Shown here in pieces: positions 7,693 to 16,495 of a stretch of DNA of 39,126 nt. The stretch's first letter is position 1; each line of letters starts with the position of its first letter. Location: NCBI GenBank assembly GCA_937924335.1, contig CALDWW010000043.1:1-39126 (forward strand), read 5' to 3'. The DNA is from an uncultured Gammaproteobacteria bacterium (GTDB lineage Bacteria > Pseudomonadota > Gammaproteobacteria > Steroidobacterales > XN24). The position numbers were made by a program, and so were the translations under genes. Below the pieces are notes generated by a model. The model was not told where the DNA came from, did no database searches, and saw nothing but the letters and a program-made list of their open reading frames with translations.

Positions 7693-10464
7693 GTGGAGAC
7701 AGAGCAATTACTCAGGCGAGCTGTGAAGGCTGCATTGACGGCAGGAGCCGGTGCGACCCTCGGATTCACCGCCGTCGTCGCCCAGGACGACGTCGCGGTC
7801 CAGCAGAAAGTCACCGTCACCGGCAGCCGCATCAAGCGCGTGGACCTGGAAGGCCCGCAACCGATCACCGTCATCGACCGCGAGCAGATCGATGCGTCGG
7901 GTGATCTCTCCATCGCCGATGTCCTGAGGTCCACGACGCTCAACACATTCGGCTCATTCCAGCAGCGTTCCGGAAGCGACGCGCAGTCGCAGAATTTCGT
8001 CAGCCTGCGTGGCCTGGGACCGGAAAAGACGCTGGTGCTGCTGAACGGTCGCCGCATGGCCGGGTCGCCGCTGGAATCAGGCCAGGCGCAGAATCTGACC
8101 GTCATCCCGTTTGCGGCGGTGGAGCGTATCGAGATCCTCCGTGACGGTGCGTCGGCCATCTACGGTACCGACGCCATCGCCGGCGTGGTCAACATCATCC
8201 TGCGTGAGGATTACGAGGGCCTGCAGCTGGGAGCGCGGCTGTCGCGACCGAACCAGGGCGGTGGCGACGAAGACCAGTACAACATCACCGGCGGTGTCAG
8301 CGGCGCTCGCGGCAACGTCACCTTCGCCTTCGACTCGACCCAGCGGGATGTCGTTTTCGCCGGCGACCGCAGCTTTACCGCCACCGGGCTGAGCAGCTTC
8401 GGCTACCCGGCCACCTATTTCGCGTACCTGCTGCCCGACGATCCACGCAATCCGACCGGCCAGTTTATCCCGGTCGGCGGATTTCCGGACCCGCGTTGCC
8501 CGCAGGAGCTGAATACGGACGAACGCTTCCCGGATTCAGTGCGTGGCGCGCGGCCCTGGGGGACAGTCTGCCAATACAACTACGCGCGGACGGCGGCGGT
8601 GACGGCGGACAACGATACCAAGAGCTTTTTCGTCAACGCCAATTACGATGTGACCGACAGCACCCGCGTCTTCGCCCGCGGGCTGTTCAGCCATAATGAT
8701 TCCTTCGGCCGCTTTGCGGCGACGCCCGTCACGCCGCCCCAGTTTATCCTGGCCGGCGACGCCAACAACCCCACCGATCCGGCGAATCCCACCAATGCCG
8801 AAGGCGATCCGTTCGGAGGTCAGTCGGTGGAGGTGGACGCGGACGGCGACGGGGTGGCCGATACCACCATCGCCGGACCCTTCGACCTCTCCTACTTCTA
8901 CCGCAACCTGCCCGGTGGATTCCGCGACAGTCCCATTGAGGACGTACTGATTGATTACCTGGCCGGCGTGCAGGGGACTACGGATTGGCTCGGCGGTATG
9001 GACTGGGACATCGGCGTGCAGTGGAGCCAGCAGACCAGTGATGACGCCGGCTCCGGCTACCTGTTGTTGTCGGCGCTGGACGAGCAGGTCAGCTCGGGTG
9101 AGCTGGATATATTCGCGGTCAATAATTCTTCGGTGGCGGATGCGGCCGCGGCGGCCGGGGCCGCGGCGACGACAATCAGCCGCAACAGCCGCACCCGCAT
9201 CACGGGCTTTGACGGGCAGGTCAATTTCGACCTGGCGCAACTCCCGAGCGGGGCCATGCCCGTGGCGCTGGGCCTGGAGTACCGGGACGAGGACTACGGC
9301 CAGGAATGGGACCAGCAGACCAACTCCGGCAATATCACCGGCTCTGCTGCGAACAGCGATATCTCCGGGGCCCGGGTGGTCAAATCGTTATTCGCGGAAA
9401 CCGTCATCCCGCTCTTCGGCAGCCTGGAGCTGAACCTGGCCGGCCGCTACGACGACTACAACGACTTCGGCACGACGGTGAATCCCAAGGCCAGCCTGGC
9501 GTTCAGGCCTATCGATTCGCTCCTGCTGCGCGCCAGCTACGGGACCGGTTTCGAAGCCCCCAGTCTGTCCGATTTGTATTCTTCGCTTGACCAGGCGTTC
9601 GGCGAGGCCATCGATTCCTGGCAGTGCTCGATGACGCCGGAGGACACGGACGACGACGGACGGTCCAACGTGCCCCTGGACCAGCTGCCGGAGGGCCATC
9701 CGTGTCTGAGCGAAGGCTTCTTCGCGACGACCTCCGGTAACCGGGACCTGGATCCTGAGGAGTCCACCAGCTGGTCCGCCGGGTTTATCTGGAACCCACT
9801 GCAGCAACTGGCGATCAACGTCGACTACTACAACATCGAAGTCGACAATTCGGTCGACATTGCGATCGCCCAGGAGGCATTCGACGAAGAATTCAGCCTG
9901 CGTCAGGCCGGGGCTACCGGCACCATGGTCGGTGATGTCACCCGCGGCCTTAGTGGATTCCCGACCGATGTATTCGTGCCATTGGTCAACCGAGTCAAGA
10001 TCGAGACCAGTGGCATAGACACCGACATCAACTATAGCTTCAGCGTGGGACGTTTCGGCGACCTGTCGACCCGCTTCCAGTGGACCCATGTCATCGAATT
10101 CAAGCAGCCCAGTACGTCCGATCAGAACAGTTCCGAGAGTGTCGAGGGCAAGGTGGGATTCCCTGAGGACAGGGCCTGGCTGAGTCTGAACTGGTCCCTG
10201 GGGGACTACTCGGCCACCATCGTGGGTAACTATATTGCCGACCAGAAGGGCGAACCCTCCGCCGGCGATCCGGATCTGCACTTGTCCTCATGGACCACCT
10301 GGGACGCCCAGCTGAGCTACTCGTTGCCGTGGAATGCACAGCTGACGGTAGGCGCGCGCAACGTGTTCGATCGTGACCCGCCCCACGACGACGACTTCTT
10401 CGACAGCAATCAGCACGACGTGTTCGGACGGGTGCCCTACGTCCGCTGGGAGCAGGATCTCTAG
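7693..10464 (+). CDS. TonB-dependent outer-membrane receptor 2
   Basis: A 923-residue paralogue of the preceding receptor. The start is a GTG at 7693, six bases after GGGGAG. A signal peptide runs to about residue 30 (FTAVVAQDD). The mature start AQDDVAVQQK and the following VTVTGSRIKRVD are almost identical to receptor 1. Plug motifs (LRGLGPEK, LNGRRMAG, VERIEILRDGAS, YGTDAIAGVVN) are in order, then a beta-barrel ending FGRVPYVRWEQDL. It has the same Cys-framed acidic loop (QCSMTPEDTDDDGRS up to GHPC), where DTDDDGR resembles a calcium-binding thrombospondin type 3 repeat. The main differences are in loop regions, for example an alanine-rich stretch near residue 480. The two genes look like a tandem duplication that has diverged in its loops. 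Confidence 0.95.
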   Translation: METEQLLRRAVKAALTAGAGATLGFTAVVAQDDVAVQQKVTVTGSRIKRVDLEGPQPITVIDREQIDASGDLSIADVLRSTTLNTFGSFQQRSGSDAQSQNFVSLRGLGPEKTLVLLNGRRMAGSPLESGQAQNLTVIPFAAVERIEILRDGASAIYGTDAIAGVVNIILREDYEGLQLGARLSRPNQGGGDEDQYNITGGVSGARGNVTFAFDSTQRDVVFAGDRSFTATGLSSFGYPATYFAYLLPDDPRNPTGQFIPVGGFPDPRCPQELNTDERFPDSVRGARPWGTVCQYNYARTAAVTADNDTKSFFVNANYDVTDSTRVFARGLFSHNDSFGRFAATPVTPPQFILAGDANNPTDPANPTNAEGDPFGGQSVEVDADGDGVADTTIAGPFDLSYFYRNLPGGFRDSPIEDVLIDYLAGVQGTTDWLGGMDWDIGVQWSQQTSDDAGSGYLLLSALDEQVSSGELDIFAVNNSSVADAAAAAGAAATTISRNSRTRITGFDGQVNFDLAQLPSGAMPVALGLEYRDEDYGQEWDQQTNSGNITGSAANSDISGARVVKSLFAETVIPLFGSLELNLAGRYDDYNDFGTTVNPKASLAFRPIDSLLLRASYGTGFEAPSLSDLYSSLDQAFGEAIDSWQCSMTPEDTDDDGRSNVPLDQLPEGHPCLSEGFFATTSGNRDLDPEESTSWSAGFIWNPLQQLAINVDYYNIEVDNSVDIAIAQEAFDEEFSLRQAGATGTMVGDVTRGLSGFPTDVFVPLVNRVKIETSGIDTDINYSFSVGRFGDLSTRFQWTHVIEFKQPSTSDQNSSESVEGKVGFPEDRAWLSLNWSLGDYSATIVGNYIADQKGEPSAGDPDLHLSSWTTWDAQLSYSLPWNAQLTVGARNVFDRDPPHDDDFFDSNQHDVFGRVPYVRWEQDL

Positions 10465-10480
10465 CAGACGGCGCTCAATT

Positions 10481-10606
10481 TCAGTTGACCGACTGCAACG
10501 TCGGTTGGCGCACGGCCTGCCGGGCTGCCTCAATCATGTCGATGAATGCCGGGTCGGACCGGACGGTCTCGAGCTTCGGGTCGACCTGCGTCGACGGAAA
10601 GGCAGC
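10481..10606 (-). pseudogene. fragment: C-terminal end of a lost gene
   Basis: After an in-frame stop at 10604-10606 region, 41 codons run to a TGA at 10481-10483 and read AAFPSTQVDPKLETVRSDPA followed by FIDMIEAARQ and a short tail. The pattern of a Pro-Lys-Leu turn, then RSDPAF and an amphipathic helix, resembles the last repeat of proteins ending in tetratricopeptide-like units (LRsDPrF). No start codon or upstream part of the protein is present; the sequence upstream is the crotonase gene in another frame. I read it as the tail of a gene truncated when the crotonase gene or the receptors were placed here. It could also be chance coding-like sequence. Confidence 0.35.
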
Positions 10607-10629
10607 TCAAACGAGTGCGCCGGCCCGGG

Positions 10630-11424
10630 TCAGATCTCCTCGAAGTCTCCGTGGCGTCCCAGGCCATCGACGAACCGATTGGCACCCTCGATGCCTTCCG
10701 CGCCTATCGCCGGGATGCCGTTGCGATACTCGACCTGGAGCGCATCGTTGACGGGCAAGCCCTGCTGCGCCAGCACCGATCGCCGGTCCGCAAGCATGCA
10801 GTGGTTCGGGAATCGGGCAATCTCCCGGGCCAGGGATTCGGCCGTGCGACGTGCTTCGCCGGCGGCCACTACGTATTCGCACAGTCCGATACGCAGACAT
10901 TCATCCGCCTCGACCTGCCGCCCGGTGAGGATCAGCTCCATGGCTCGACCCATGCCGACGACACGCGGCAGCCTGACCGTGCCGCCATCCACCAGCGGGA
11001 CGCCCCAGCGCCGGCAGAAAACACCCATGAACGCCTGTTCCTCCATCACGCGGAAGTCGCACCACAGTGCCAGTTCCATCCCGCCCGCGACCGCAGGGCC
11101 GTTGACGGCGGCGATGACCGGCTTGGACAGAGACAGGCGACTGGGGCCCATGGGTCCCAGCGGCGGGTCGCGCGGGTCGTCGACGAAATGCAACTCGCTC
11201 AGCCACTCCCGTTGGCCCGTCGCGAGCGCTTTGAGGTCGAAGCCGGCACAGAATGCGCCCTCCGCACCGGTCAGGACAGCGACGCGTGCCTCCGTGTCCC
11301 GCTCGAAGCGCACGAACGCTCTGTGCAGCGCTCTTGCGGTTTCTGGATCTACGGCGTTTCTGTGCTCCGGGCGTTCGATCAAGACGGTTGTGACCGGGCC
11401 CTGCCGATCGATGCGTACGCTCAT
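10630..11424 (-). CDS. crotonase (enoyl-CoA hydratase/isomerase) family protein
   Basis: A 264-residue acyl-CoA-acting protein. The ATG at 11424 is chosen because a GGGGGAGAG site abuts it; the open frame continues nine codons further up. Crotonase hallmarks are RPEHRNAVD near the N-terminus, GAFCAGFDLKALA (oxyanion hole and CoA binding), and NGPAVAGGMELAL, which supplies the first catalytic-type Glu. At the site of the second hydratase Glu the sequence is FCRRWGVPLVDGG, placing Cys where Glu164 sits in rat mitochondrial hydratase. This RRWGVPL(V/I)DGG form is a recurrent subfamily, and classical hydration is doubtful in it. The gene is divergent from nqrA. Reaction and substrate are not known. 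Confidence 0.85.
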   Translation of the reverse strand: MSVRIDRQGPVTTVLIERPEHRNAVDPETARALHRAFVRFERDTEARVAVLTGAEGAFCAGFDLKALATGQREWLSELHFVDDPRDPPLGPMGPSRLSLSKPVIAAVNGPAVAGGMELALWCDFRVMEEQAFMGVFCRRWGVPLVDGGTVRLPRVVGMGRAMELILTGRQVEADECLRIGLCEYVVAAGEARRTAESLAREIARFPNHCMLADRRSVLAQQGLPVNDALQVEYRNGIPAIGAEGIEGANRFVDGLGRHGDFEEI

Positions 11425-11506
11425 CTCTCCCCCGATTGAGTCTGTCCTCACTCGAGCATAGCAGTGGGTGCCGGTCCTGGTGGATTTCTACTCGCCGGAC
11501 AAAACA

Positions 11507-11529
11507 TGACCCGCCACAGGGGCGGGTCA
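11507..11529. terminator. 9-bp perfect hairpin, terminator-like on the minus strand
   Basis: TGACCCGCC (11507-11515), loop ACAGG, GGCGGGTCA (11521-11529). On the minus strand it is followed by TGTTTTG, a short U-rich tail, so it would end leftward transcripts before the crotonase gene. On the plus strand the following sequence is GC-rich. It could equally be a protein-binding dyad. Confidence 0.4.
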
Positions 11530-11713
11530 CGCGGCTCCCTGTTCTTGTTGTTGTAGAGGGAACGTTGTGTATGGATACCACGTAGCTGCAGCAACCGCAT
11601 TGACCGGGATCAATTCGGGCTTACATACATCTGCAGTACCTTGATCCACTGGGGTGAATGCGGACTCCCGCAGCGGATACGGACATCGCTAGGCAAGGTG
11701 TGCCCAGGTTCGC

Positions 11714-11719
11714 TAGAAT
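11714..11719 (+). promoter_or_regulatory. probable -10 element of the nqr operon
   Basis: TAGAAT, the same hexamer used before tRNA-Lys. Transcription would start near 11726 and leave a leader of about 107 bases before nqrA. The -35 position is poor (AGGCAA at 17-bp spacing), which would fit an activator-dependent or weak promoter. Confidence 0.4.
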
Positions 11720-11832
11720 CCCGGTAATACTTGATTGCGTCGCAGCTTACTTCGGGATGGGGACCGGCGGCGGTCGCGACGGCTCCGCAATCGAATGCTT
11801 TGGTCGGCCGGCTCGGAAGGACAGCCCGACAC

Positions 11833-13182
11833 ATGAGAACAAGAATAAAGCGTGGCCTGAATCTCCCAGTCTCGGGAGTGCCGGACCAAGCAATCGTGGA
11901 TGGGCCGGTCGTGGATCGGGTGGCGGTCCTGGGTCGCGATTACGTGGGACTCAAGCCGACGATGCTGGTCCAGGAAGGCGACCGCGTCAGGCTCGGTCAG
12001 CCACTGTTCACGGACAAGACGAACCCGGATGTGGCGGTGGTCGCCCCGGCGGGTGGCACCATCCGCAAGATCAGGAGAGGGGCCCGCCGCGTTCTTCAGT
12101 CGGTGAATATCAACGTCGACGAGCACGAGGAGGAGCAGACATTTCGGCAGTGGCCGGCCGATCGCCTTTACAGCATCAGCCGTGGAGACGTCGTGTCGGA
12201 GCTGCTGGCCTCAGGGTTGTGGACGTCCTTTCGGACCCGGCCTTACAGCAAGGTGCCGAGACCTGACTCCGATCCCGCGGCGATTTTCGTCACCGCCATG
12301 GACACCAATCCCCTGGCGGCGGATCCCCAGGCTATCATCGCCCAGGCAAAGGACGATTTCGTCAACGGTCTGACGATCGTGGCGGAGTTGACGGAAGGAC
12401 CGCTTTTCGTGTGCAAGGCGCCTGCAGCGGAGATTCCTGTACCGGAGATCGAGAGACTCCAGGTACAGGAATTCGAAGGGCCGCATCCGGCCGGACTGCC
12501 GGGCACGCACATACACTTCCTGCACCCGGTGGGTGCCACGCGGACCGTCTGGCATGTGGGCGTTCAGGACGTCATCGCCATCGGCAGGCTATTCACGACC
12601 GGCCGCTTGAGTTCGGAAAGGATCGTCGCCGTCGGCGGGCCGCCGGTGAATCAGCCGCGACTTGTGAGGACCCGAATCGGTGCTGCGGTGGCACCGATCA
12701 TCGAACCTTACCTGAAACCCGGCAAGATCAGGGTGCTATCCGGCCCGGTTCTGTCCGGCTTTCGCGCGGCCGGTTGGGCGGCCTACCTGGGTCGATACCA
12801 TGGCCAGATTTCCGCCCTCTATGAGCCGACGGAACGGGAGTTCCTTGGCTGGATCCGTCCCGGTCACAAGAAGTACTCCGTAACCAACGTGTTCATCTCC
12901 AGCCTGTTCCGACCAGGGGAGTACGATATCAACACCTCGCAGAACGGCAGCCCCCGAGCCATGGTGCCGATAGGTTCCTATGAGCGCGTGATGCCCCTGG
13001 ACATCCTCGCGACCCAGTTGCTGAGAGCGATCCTGGTGCGTGACACAGACATGGCCCAGAAACTCGGTTGCCTGGAACTGGACGAGGAGGATCTCGCACT
13101 CTGCACCTACGTCTGTCCGGGCAAGTACGATTTCGGCCCGATCCTGCGCGAGAATCTTGAGCAGATCGAGAAGGAAGGCTGA
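11833..13182 (+). CDS. nqrA: Na+-translocating NADH:quinone reductase subunit A
   Basis: A 449-residue cytoplasmic-face subunit of the Na+-pumping NADH dehydrogenase, the subunit linked to quinone binding. It begins [19 protein letters not shown], the conserved NqrA start, and contains [17 protein letters not shown] and the C-terminal [12 protein letters not shown] segment typical of the family. Length is normal. The ATG at 11833 is preferred because it matches the family start; the frame is open 34 codons further up without similarity. First gene of the operon; its TGA overlaps the nqrB ATG by one base (TGATG). NqrA is distinguished from RnfC by the absence of 4Fe-4S cysteine clusters. Confidence 0.97.
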   Translation: MRTRIKRGLNLPVSGVPDQAIVDGPVVDRVAVLGRDYVGLKPTMLVQEGDRVRLGQPLFTDKTNPDVAVVAPAGGTIRKIRRGARRVLQSVNINVDEHEEEQTFRQWPADRLYSISRGDVVSELLASGLWTSFRTRPYSKVPRPDSDPAAIFVTAMDTNPLAADPQAIIAQAKDDFVNGLTIVAELTEGPLFVCKAPAAEIPVPEIERLQVQEFEGPHPAGLPGTHIHFLHPVGATRTVWHVGVQDVIAIGRLFTTGRLSSERIVAVGGPPVNQPRLVRTRIGAAVAPIIEPYLKPGKIRVLSGPVLSGFRAAGWAAYLGRYHGQISALYEPTEREFLGWIRPGHKKYSVTNVFISSLFRPGEYDINTSQNGSPRAMVPIGSYERVMPLDILATQLLRAILVRDTDMAQKLGCLELDEEDLALCTYVCPGKYDFGPILRENLEQIEKEG

Positions 13183-14396
13183 TGTCGCGGCTCAGGAAAA
13201 TGCTCGACAGTATCGAGCCCATCTTCTCGAAGGGTGGTCGGCTGCACAAATTCGAGGCCATCTACGAGATGGTCGATACGATCTTCTACTCGCCCTCGGA
13301 TGTGACCCGCAGCGCGCCCCATGTGCGGGACGGGATCGATCTCAAGAGAGTGATGATCTACGTATTCCTGGCCGCGATGCCCGTAGCGCTCGTCGGTATG
13401 TACAACATCGGGCTGCAGGCCAATACGGCCATGCTCGAGATGGGTGTGGCCGGCGTCGACAGCTGGAGGGGAGACGTTCTCGAGGGTTTTGGCGTCGGTT
13501 ATGACCCTGGCAGCATCGCGGCTTGTTTCTGGCACGGATTCCTGTATTTCCTGCCCGTCTACCTCGTGACGATGGCGGCCGGCGGATTCTGGGAAGTGCT
13601 GTTTGCGATCGTGCGCAACCACGAGGTCAACGAAGGGTTCTTCGTCACGTCGCTGCTTTACGCGCTCATCCTGCCGCCGACGATCCCGCTCTGGCAGGTT
13701 GCACTCGGGATCAGCTTTGCTGTGGTGATCGGCAAGGAAGTTTTCGGTGGCACCGGCAAGAATTTCCTGAACCCGGCGCTCGTCGGCCGGGCCTTCCTGT
13801 TTTTCGCTTATCCGGCGCAGAATTCAGGTAACTCGGTCTGGACCGCCGTCGACGGATTCACCGGGGCGACACCCCTGGCAGAGGCCGCGGAGGGCGGCAC
13901 TCAGGCGATGCTGGCCAGCGGTACCAGCTGGATGGATGCATTTCTCGGCACAATCCAGGGCACGATCGGGGCAGAGTCGACGCTGATGTGTTTGCTTGGT
14001 GGGGTATTCCTGATCTACACGCGTGTGGCGTCCTGGCGGATCATGTTCGGAGTCTTCCTGGGCATGTTCCTGCTCTCCGGGCTGTTCAATGTTATCGGCA
14101 GTGACACGAACCCCATGTTTGCCATGAACTGGTACTGGCATCTTGTCCTTGGCGGATTCGCTTTCGGTATGGTGTACATGGCGACGGACCCGGTGTCGGC
14201 TTCCATGACCGCGGTCGGCAAGATCTGGTATGGAGCGCTGATCGGGGTCATGTGCGTCCTGATCAGGGTAGTCAACCCGGCGTATCCGGAGGGCATGATG
14301 CTGGCGATTCTGTTCGCCAATGTCTTCGCACCCATCATCGATTACTTCGTCATCCAGGCGAACGTGCGCAGAAGGATCAAACGCAATGCCGGATGA
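13182..14396 (+). CDS. nqrB: Na+-translocating NADH:quinone reductase subunit B
   Basis: A 404-residue integral membrane subunit with about ten hydrophobic segments. It carries covalent FMN, riboflavin and part of the sodium path. The FMN attachment motif DGFTGAT is visible with Thr230 as the acceptor, equivalent to Thr236 of Vibrio cholerae Nqr[21 protein letters not shown] and the NWYWHL-rich last third are characteristic. The start overlaps the nqrA stop by one base and the 3' end overlaps nqrC by 11 bases, indicating tight translational coupling. Covalent flavinylation needs ApbE, which is not encoded in this window. Confidence 0.97.
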   Translation: MSRLRKMLDSIEPIFSKGGRLHKFEAIYEMVDTIFYSPSDVTRSAPHVRDGIDLKRVMIYVFLAAMPVALVGMYNIGLQANTAMLEMGVAGVDSWRGDVLEGFGVGYDPGSIAACFWHGFLYFLPVYLVTMAAGGFWEVLFAIVRNHEVNEGFFVTSLLYALILPPTIPLWQVALGISFAVVIGKEVFGGTGKNFLNPALVGRAFLFFAYPAQNSGNSVWTAVDGFTGATPLAEAAEGGTQAMLASGTSWMDAFLGTIQGTIGAESTLMCLLGGVFLIYTRVASWRIMFGVFLGMFLLSGLFNVIGSDTNPMFAMNWYWHLVLGGFAFGMVYMATDPVSASMTAVGKIWYGALIGVMCVLIRVVNPAYPEGMMLAILFANVFAPIIDYFVIQANVRRRIKRNAG

Positions 14397-15201
14397 GAAC
14401 GCTCGCAAGGGCTGGTTCAGTTCGCTGCCGAATGACAGCGTCGCCAAGACGCTTGTCGTCGCGATCGGGCTATGTCTGGTCTGCTCGATAGTCGTTTCCA
14501 CAACGGCGGTGGCGCTCAAGCCGATGCAGTTGCGCAACGCGATGGTGGCACGCCAGGTGCAGATACTGAGGGTGGCCGGCCTGATGGAAGAGGGCGGCGA
14601 CGTGGATGTGCTGTTCGAACAGGTCGAGAGACGCGTGGTCGACCTCGATGCCGGCCGTTTTGCCGAGGGCATGGATGCCGATACCTATGATCAGCGCAAG
14701 GCAGCCAAGGACCCGTCGCTTAGCGACGCGGTACCACCGGATCAGGATGTCGCCGGTATCCAGCGACGGGCCCGTTACGCGCCCGTCTATCTGATCCGGG
14801 ACGGCAGTGCGATAGAGACCATCATTGTTCCGATCCATGGTTATGGATTGTGGTCGACGATGTACGGTTTTCTGGCCCTGGAGGGCGACGCGCGCACGGT
14901 CAGTGGTCTGACGTTCTACGAGGATGGCGAAACACCGGGGCTGGGTGGTGAAATCAACAACCCGCGCTGGCAATCCCGTTGGGTCGGCAGGCAGGTCTTC
15001 GATGACGAAGGTGAACCTCGTCTCCGTGCAATCAGGGGCACGCCCGTTCCCGGGTCGCCCGGCGCCATACATCAGGTGGACGGGATCTCCGGCGCCACTC
15101 TTACCGTCAACGGCGTCAACAATGCGATTCAGTACTGGTTCGGAGACGACGGATTCGGTCCGTTCCTGGCGTGGTTGCAGGAGCAGGGTGAAACGGTATG
15201 A
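14386..15201 (+). CDS. nqrC: Na+-translocating NADH:quinone reductase subunit C
   Basis: A 271-residue subunit with one N-terminal membrane helix (about residues 22-45) and a periplasmic FMN-binding domain. The ApbE-recognised motif DGISGATLT is at 232-240, with Thr238 as the predicted FMN-threonine. PGLGGEI and the YAPVYLI segment are family-typical. The ATG at 14386 lies inside the end of nqrB and gives the conserved start; the open frame continues upstream only as overlap with nqrB. Its TGA overlaps the nqrD ATG (ATGA). Confidence 0.97.
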   Translation: MPDENARKGWFSSLPNDSVAKTLVVAIGLCLVCSIVVSTTAVALKPMQLRNAMVARQVQILRVAGLMEEGGDVDVLFEQVERRVVDLDAGRFAEGMDADTYDQRKAAKDPSLSDAVPPDQDVAGIQRRARYAPVYLIRDGSAIETIIVPIHGYGLWSTMYGFLALEGDARTVSGLTFYEDGETPGLGGEINNPRWQSRWVGRQVFDDEGEPRLRAIRGTPVPGSPGAIHQVDGISGATLTVNGVNNAIQYWFGDDGFGPFLAWLQEQGETV

Positions 15202-15857
15202 GCAGCAACAAGCAGATACTCTTCGAGCCGGTGGTCGACAATAATCCGATCGCGCTTCAGGTGCTCGGCATCTGCTCGGCACTTGCCGTAACGACCCAGC
15301 TATCCACGTCGTTCGTCATGTGTCTTGCCGTTATCTTCGTTCTGGCATTGTCCAACCTCTCCGTCAGCCTGATTCGCAATCACATGCCGACCAACATTCG
15401 CATCATCGTCCAGATGACGATCATCGCGTCTTTGGTCATCCTCGTCGATCAGGTGCTGAAAGCCTACGCCTACGAGATCAGCAAACAGCTCTCGGTTTTC
15501 GTGGGACTGATCATCACCAATTGCATCGTCCTCGGTCGGGCGGAAGCGTTCGCGTCCAACAACAAGCCCTGGCCCAGTATCCTTGACGGAGTGGGGCATG
15601 GCATTGGCTACAGCGCGATCCTGCTTATTGTGGCGTTCTTGCGTGAGCTGTTCGGGTCCGGAAAGCTCTTCGGGATAGAGGTGATGCCGCTGGTTACCGA
15701 GGGCGGCTGGTACGTCCCGAACGGGCTGATGCTGCTGGCCCCGAGCGCATTCTTCCTGATCGGACTGATTATCTGGGCGATCCGCGCCTGGAAACCGGCC
15801 CAGGTAGAGAAACGTGAATATCAGATCCGGGTCGTCCACAGGACGGAGGCTATCTGA
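15198..15857 (+). CDS. nqrD: Na+-translocating NADH:quinone reductase subunit D
   Basis: A 219-residue membrane protein with six predicted helices. It pairs with NqrE to hold an iron centre in the membrane. The two conserved cysteines are present at Cys26 (LGICSALAV) and Cys109 ([13 protein letters not shown]). SDNKQ-like N-terminus and [14 protein letters not shown] are typical. It starts within the nqrC stop and its own TGA overlaps nqrE by one base. Confidence 0.97.
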   Translation: MSSNKQILFEPVVDNNPIALQVLGICSALAVTTQLSTSFVMCLAVIFVLALSNLSVSLIRNHMPTNIRIIVQMTIIASLVILVDQVLKAYAYEISKQLSVFVGLIITNCIVLGRAEAFASNNKPWPSILDGVGHGIGYSAILLIVAFLRELFGSGKLFGIEVMPLVTEGGWYVPNGLMLLAPSAFFLIGLIIWAIRAWKPAQVEKREYQIRVVHRTEAI

Positions 15858-16465
15858 TGGAAGCCTATCTGAGCCTGCTGGTCCGCTCGATATTTATCGA
15901 GAATCTCGCTCTGGCGTTTTTCCTCGGCATGTGCACGTTCCTGGCGGTCTCGAAGAAGGTCGAGACGGCGCTGGGTCTCGGCATTGCGGTTGTGGTCGTG
16001 CAGGCGATCACGGTGCCGGCCAACAACCTCATCTTCAACTATCTCCTCAAGGAAGGGGCGTTGGGCTGGGCCGGCTTACCGGAGGTGGATCTGAGTTTCC
16101 TTGGGCTGATCACTTATATCGGCGTTATCGCCGCCATGGTGCAGATTCTCGAGATGGCGCTGGATCGATTCTTCCCGGCGCTCTATCACGCGCTCGGCAT
16201 ATTCCTGCCGCTCATAACGGTCAACTGCGCCATCCTGGGTGGATCTCTGTTTATGGTGGAACGCGGTTACGGGTTCGGCGAAAGCGTCGTTTTTGGCATT
16301 GGCAGCGGGATCGGCTTCGCACTTGCGATCGTGGCTCTCGCCGGCATAAGGGAGAAATTGAAGTACAGCGACGTACCGGACGGGCTTCAGGGCCTGGGGA
16401 TCACTTTCATCACCGTCGGCCTGATGTCCATGGCGTTCATGGCATTCTCCGGCATCCAGCTGTGA
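15857..16465 (+). CDS. nqrE: Na+-translocating NADH:quinone reductase subunit E
   Basis: A 202-residue membrane protein, homologous to NqrD in inverted topology, with six helices. The iron-ligand cysteines are Cys26 ([12 protein letters not shown]) and Cys124 ([11 protein letters not shown]). [12 protein letters not shown] near the N-terminus is diagnostic. Its start overlaps the nqrD stop (TGATG); a 30-base gap then separates it from nqrF. Confidence 0.97.
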   Translation: MEAYLSLLVRSIFIENLALAFFLGMCTFLAVSKKVETALGLGIAVVVVQAITVPANNLIFNYLLKEGALGWAGLPEVDLSFLGLITYIGVIAAMVQILEMALDRFFPALYHALGIFLPLITVNCAILGGSLFMVERGYGFGESVVFGIGSGIGFALAIVALAGIREKLKYSDVPDGLQGLGITFITVGLMSMAFMAFSGIQL

Positions 16466-16495
16466 TCAAGTAATTCGACAACGGATCGAGCACCC

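Larger units (their letters stand above)
11425..11832. promoter_or_regulatory. divergent intergenic region between crotonase gene and nqrA
   Basis: A 408-bp stretch with no convincing gene. It holds a 9-bp perfect hairpin (11507-11529), a TTGACC hexamer at 11600-11605 with TACATA 16 bp later, CTGCAG twice (11585 and 11631 areas), and a TAGAAT -10-like hexamer nearer nqrA. A ribosome binding site GGAAGGA lies a little before the nqrA ATG. The leader of the nqr transcript would be about 105 to 200 bases long depending on which promoter is used. Confidence 0.4.

Noticed and set aside
9388..10281. 297-codon minus-strand frame inside TonB receptor 2
   Set aside because: Antisense of a clear receptor gene; a result of codon bias in GC-rich DNA.
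10373..11461. 362-codon plus-strand frame opposite the crotonase gene
   Set aside because: Composition is Arg/Ser/Pro-rich without domains, whereas the minus strand has intact crotonase motifs.
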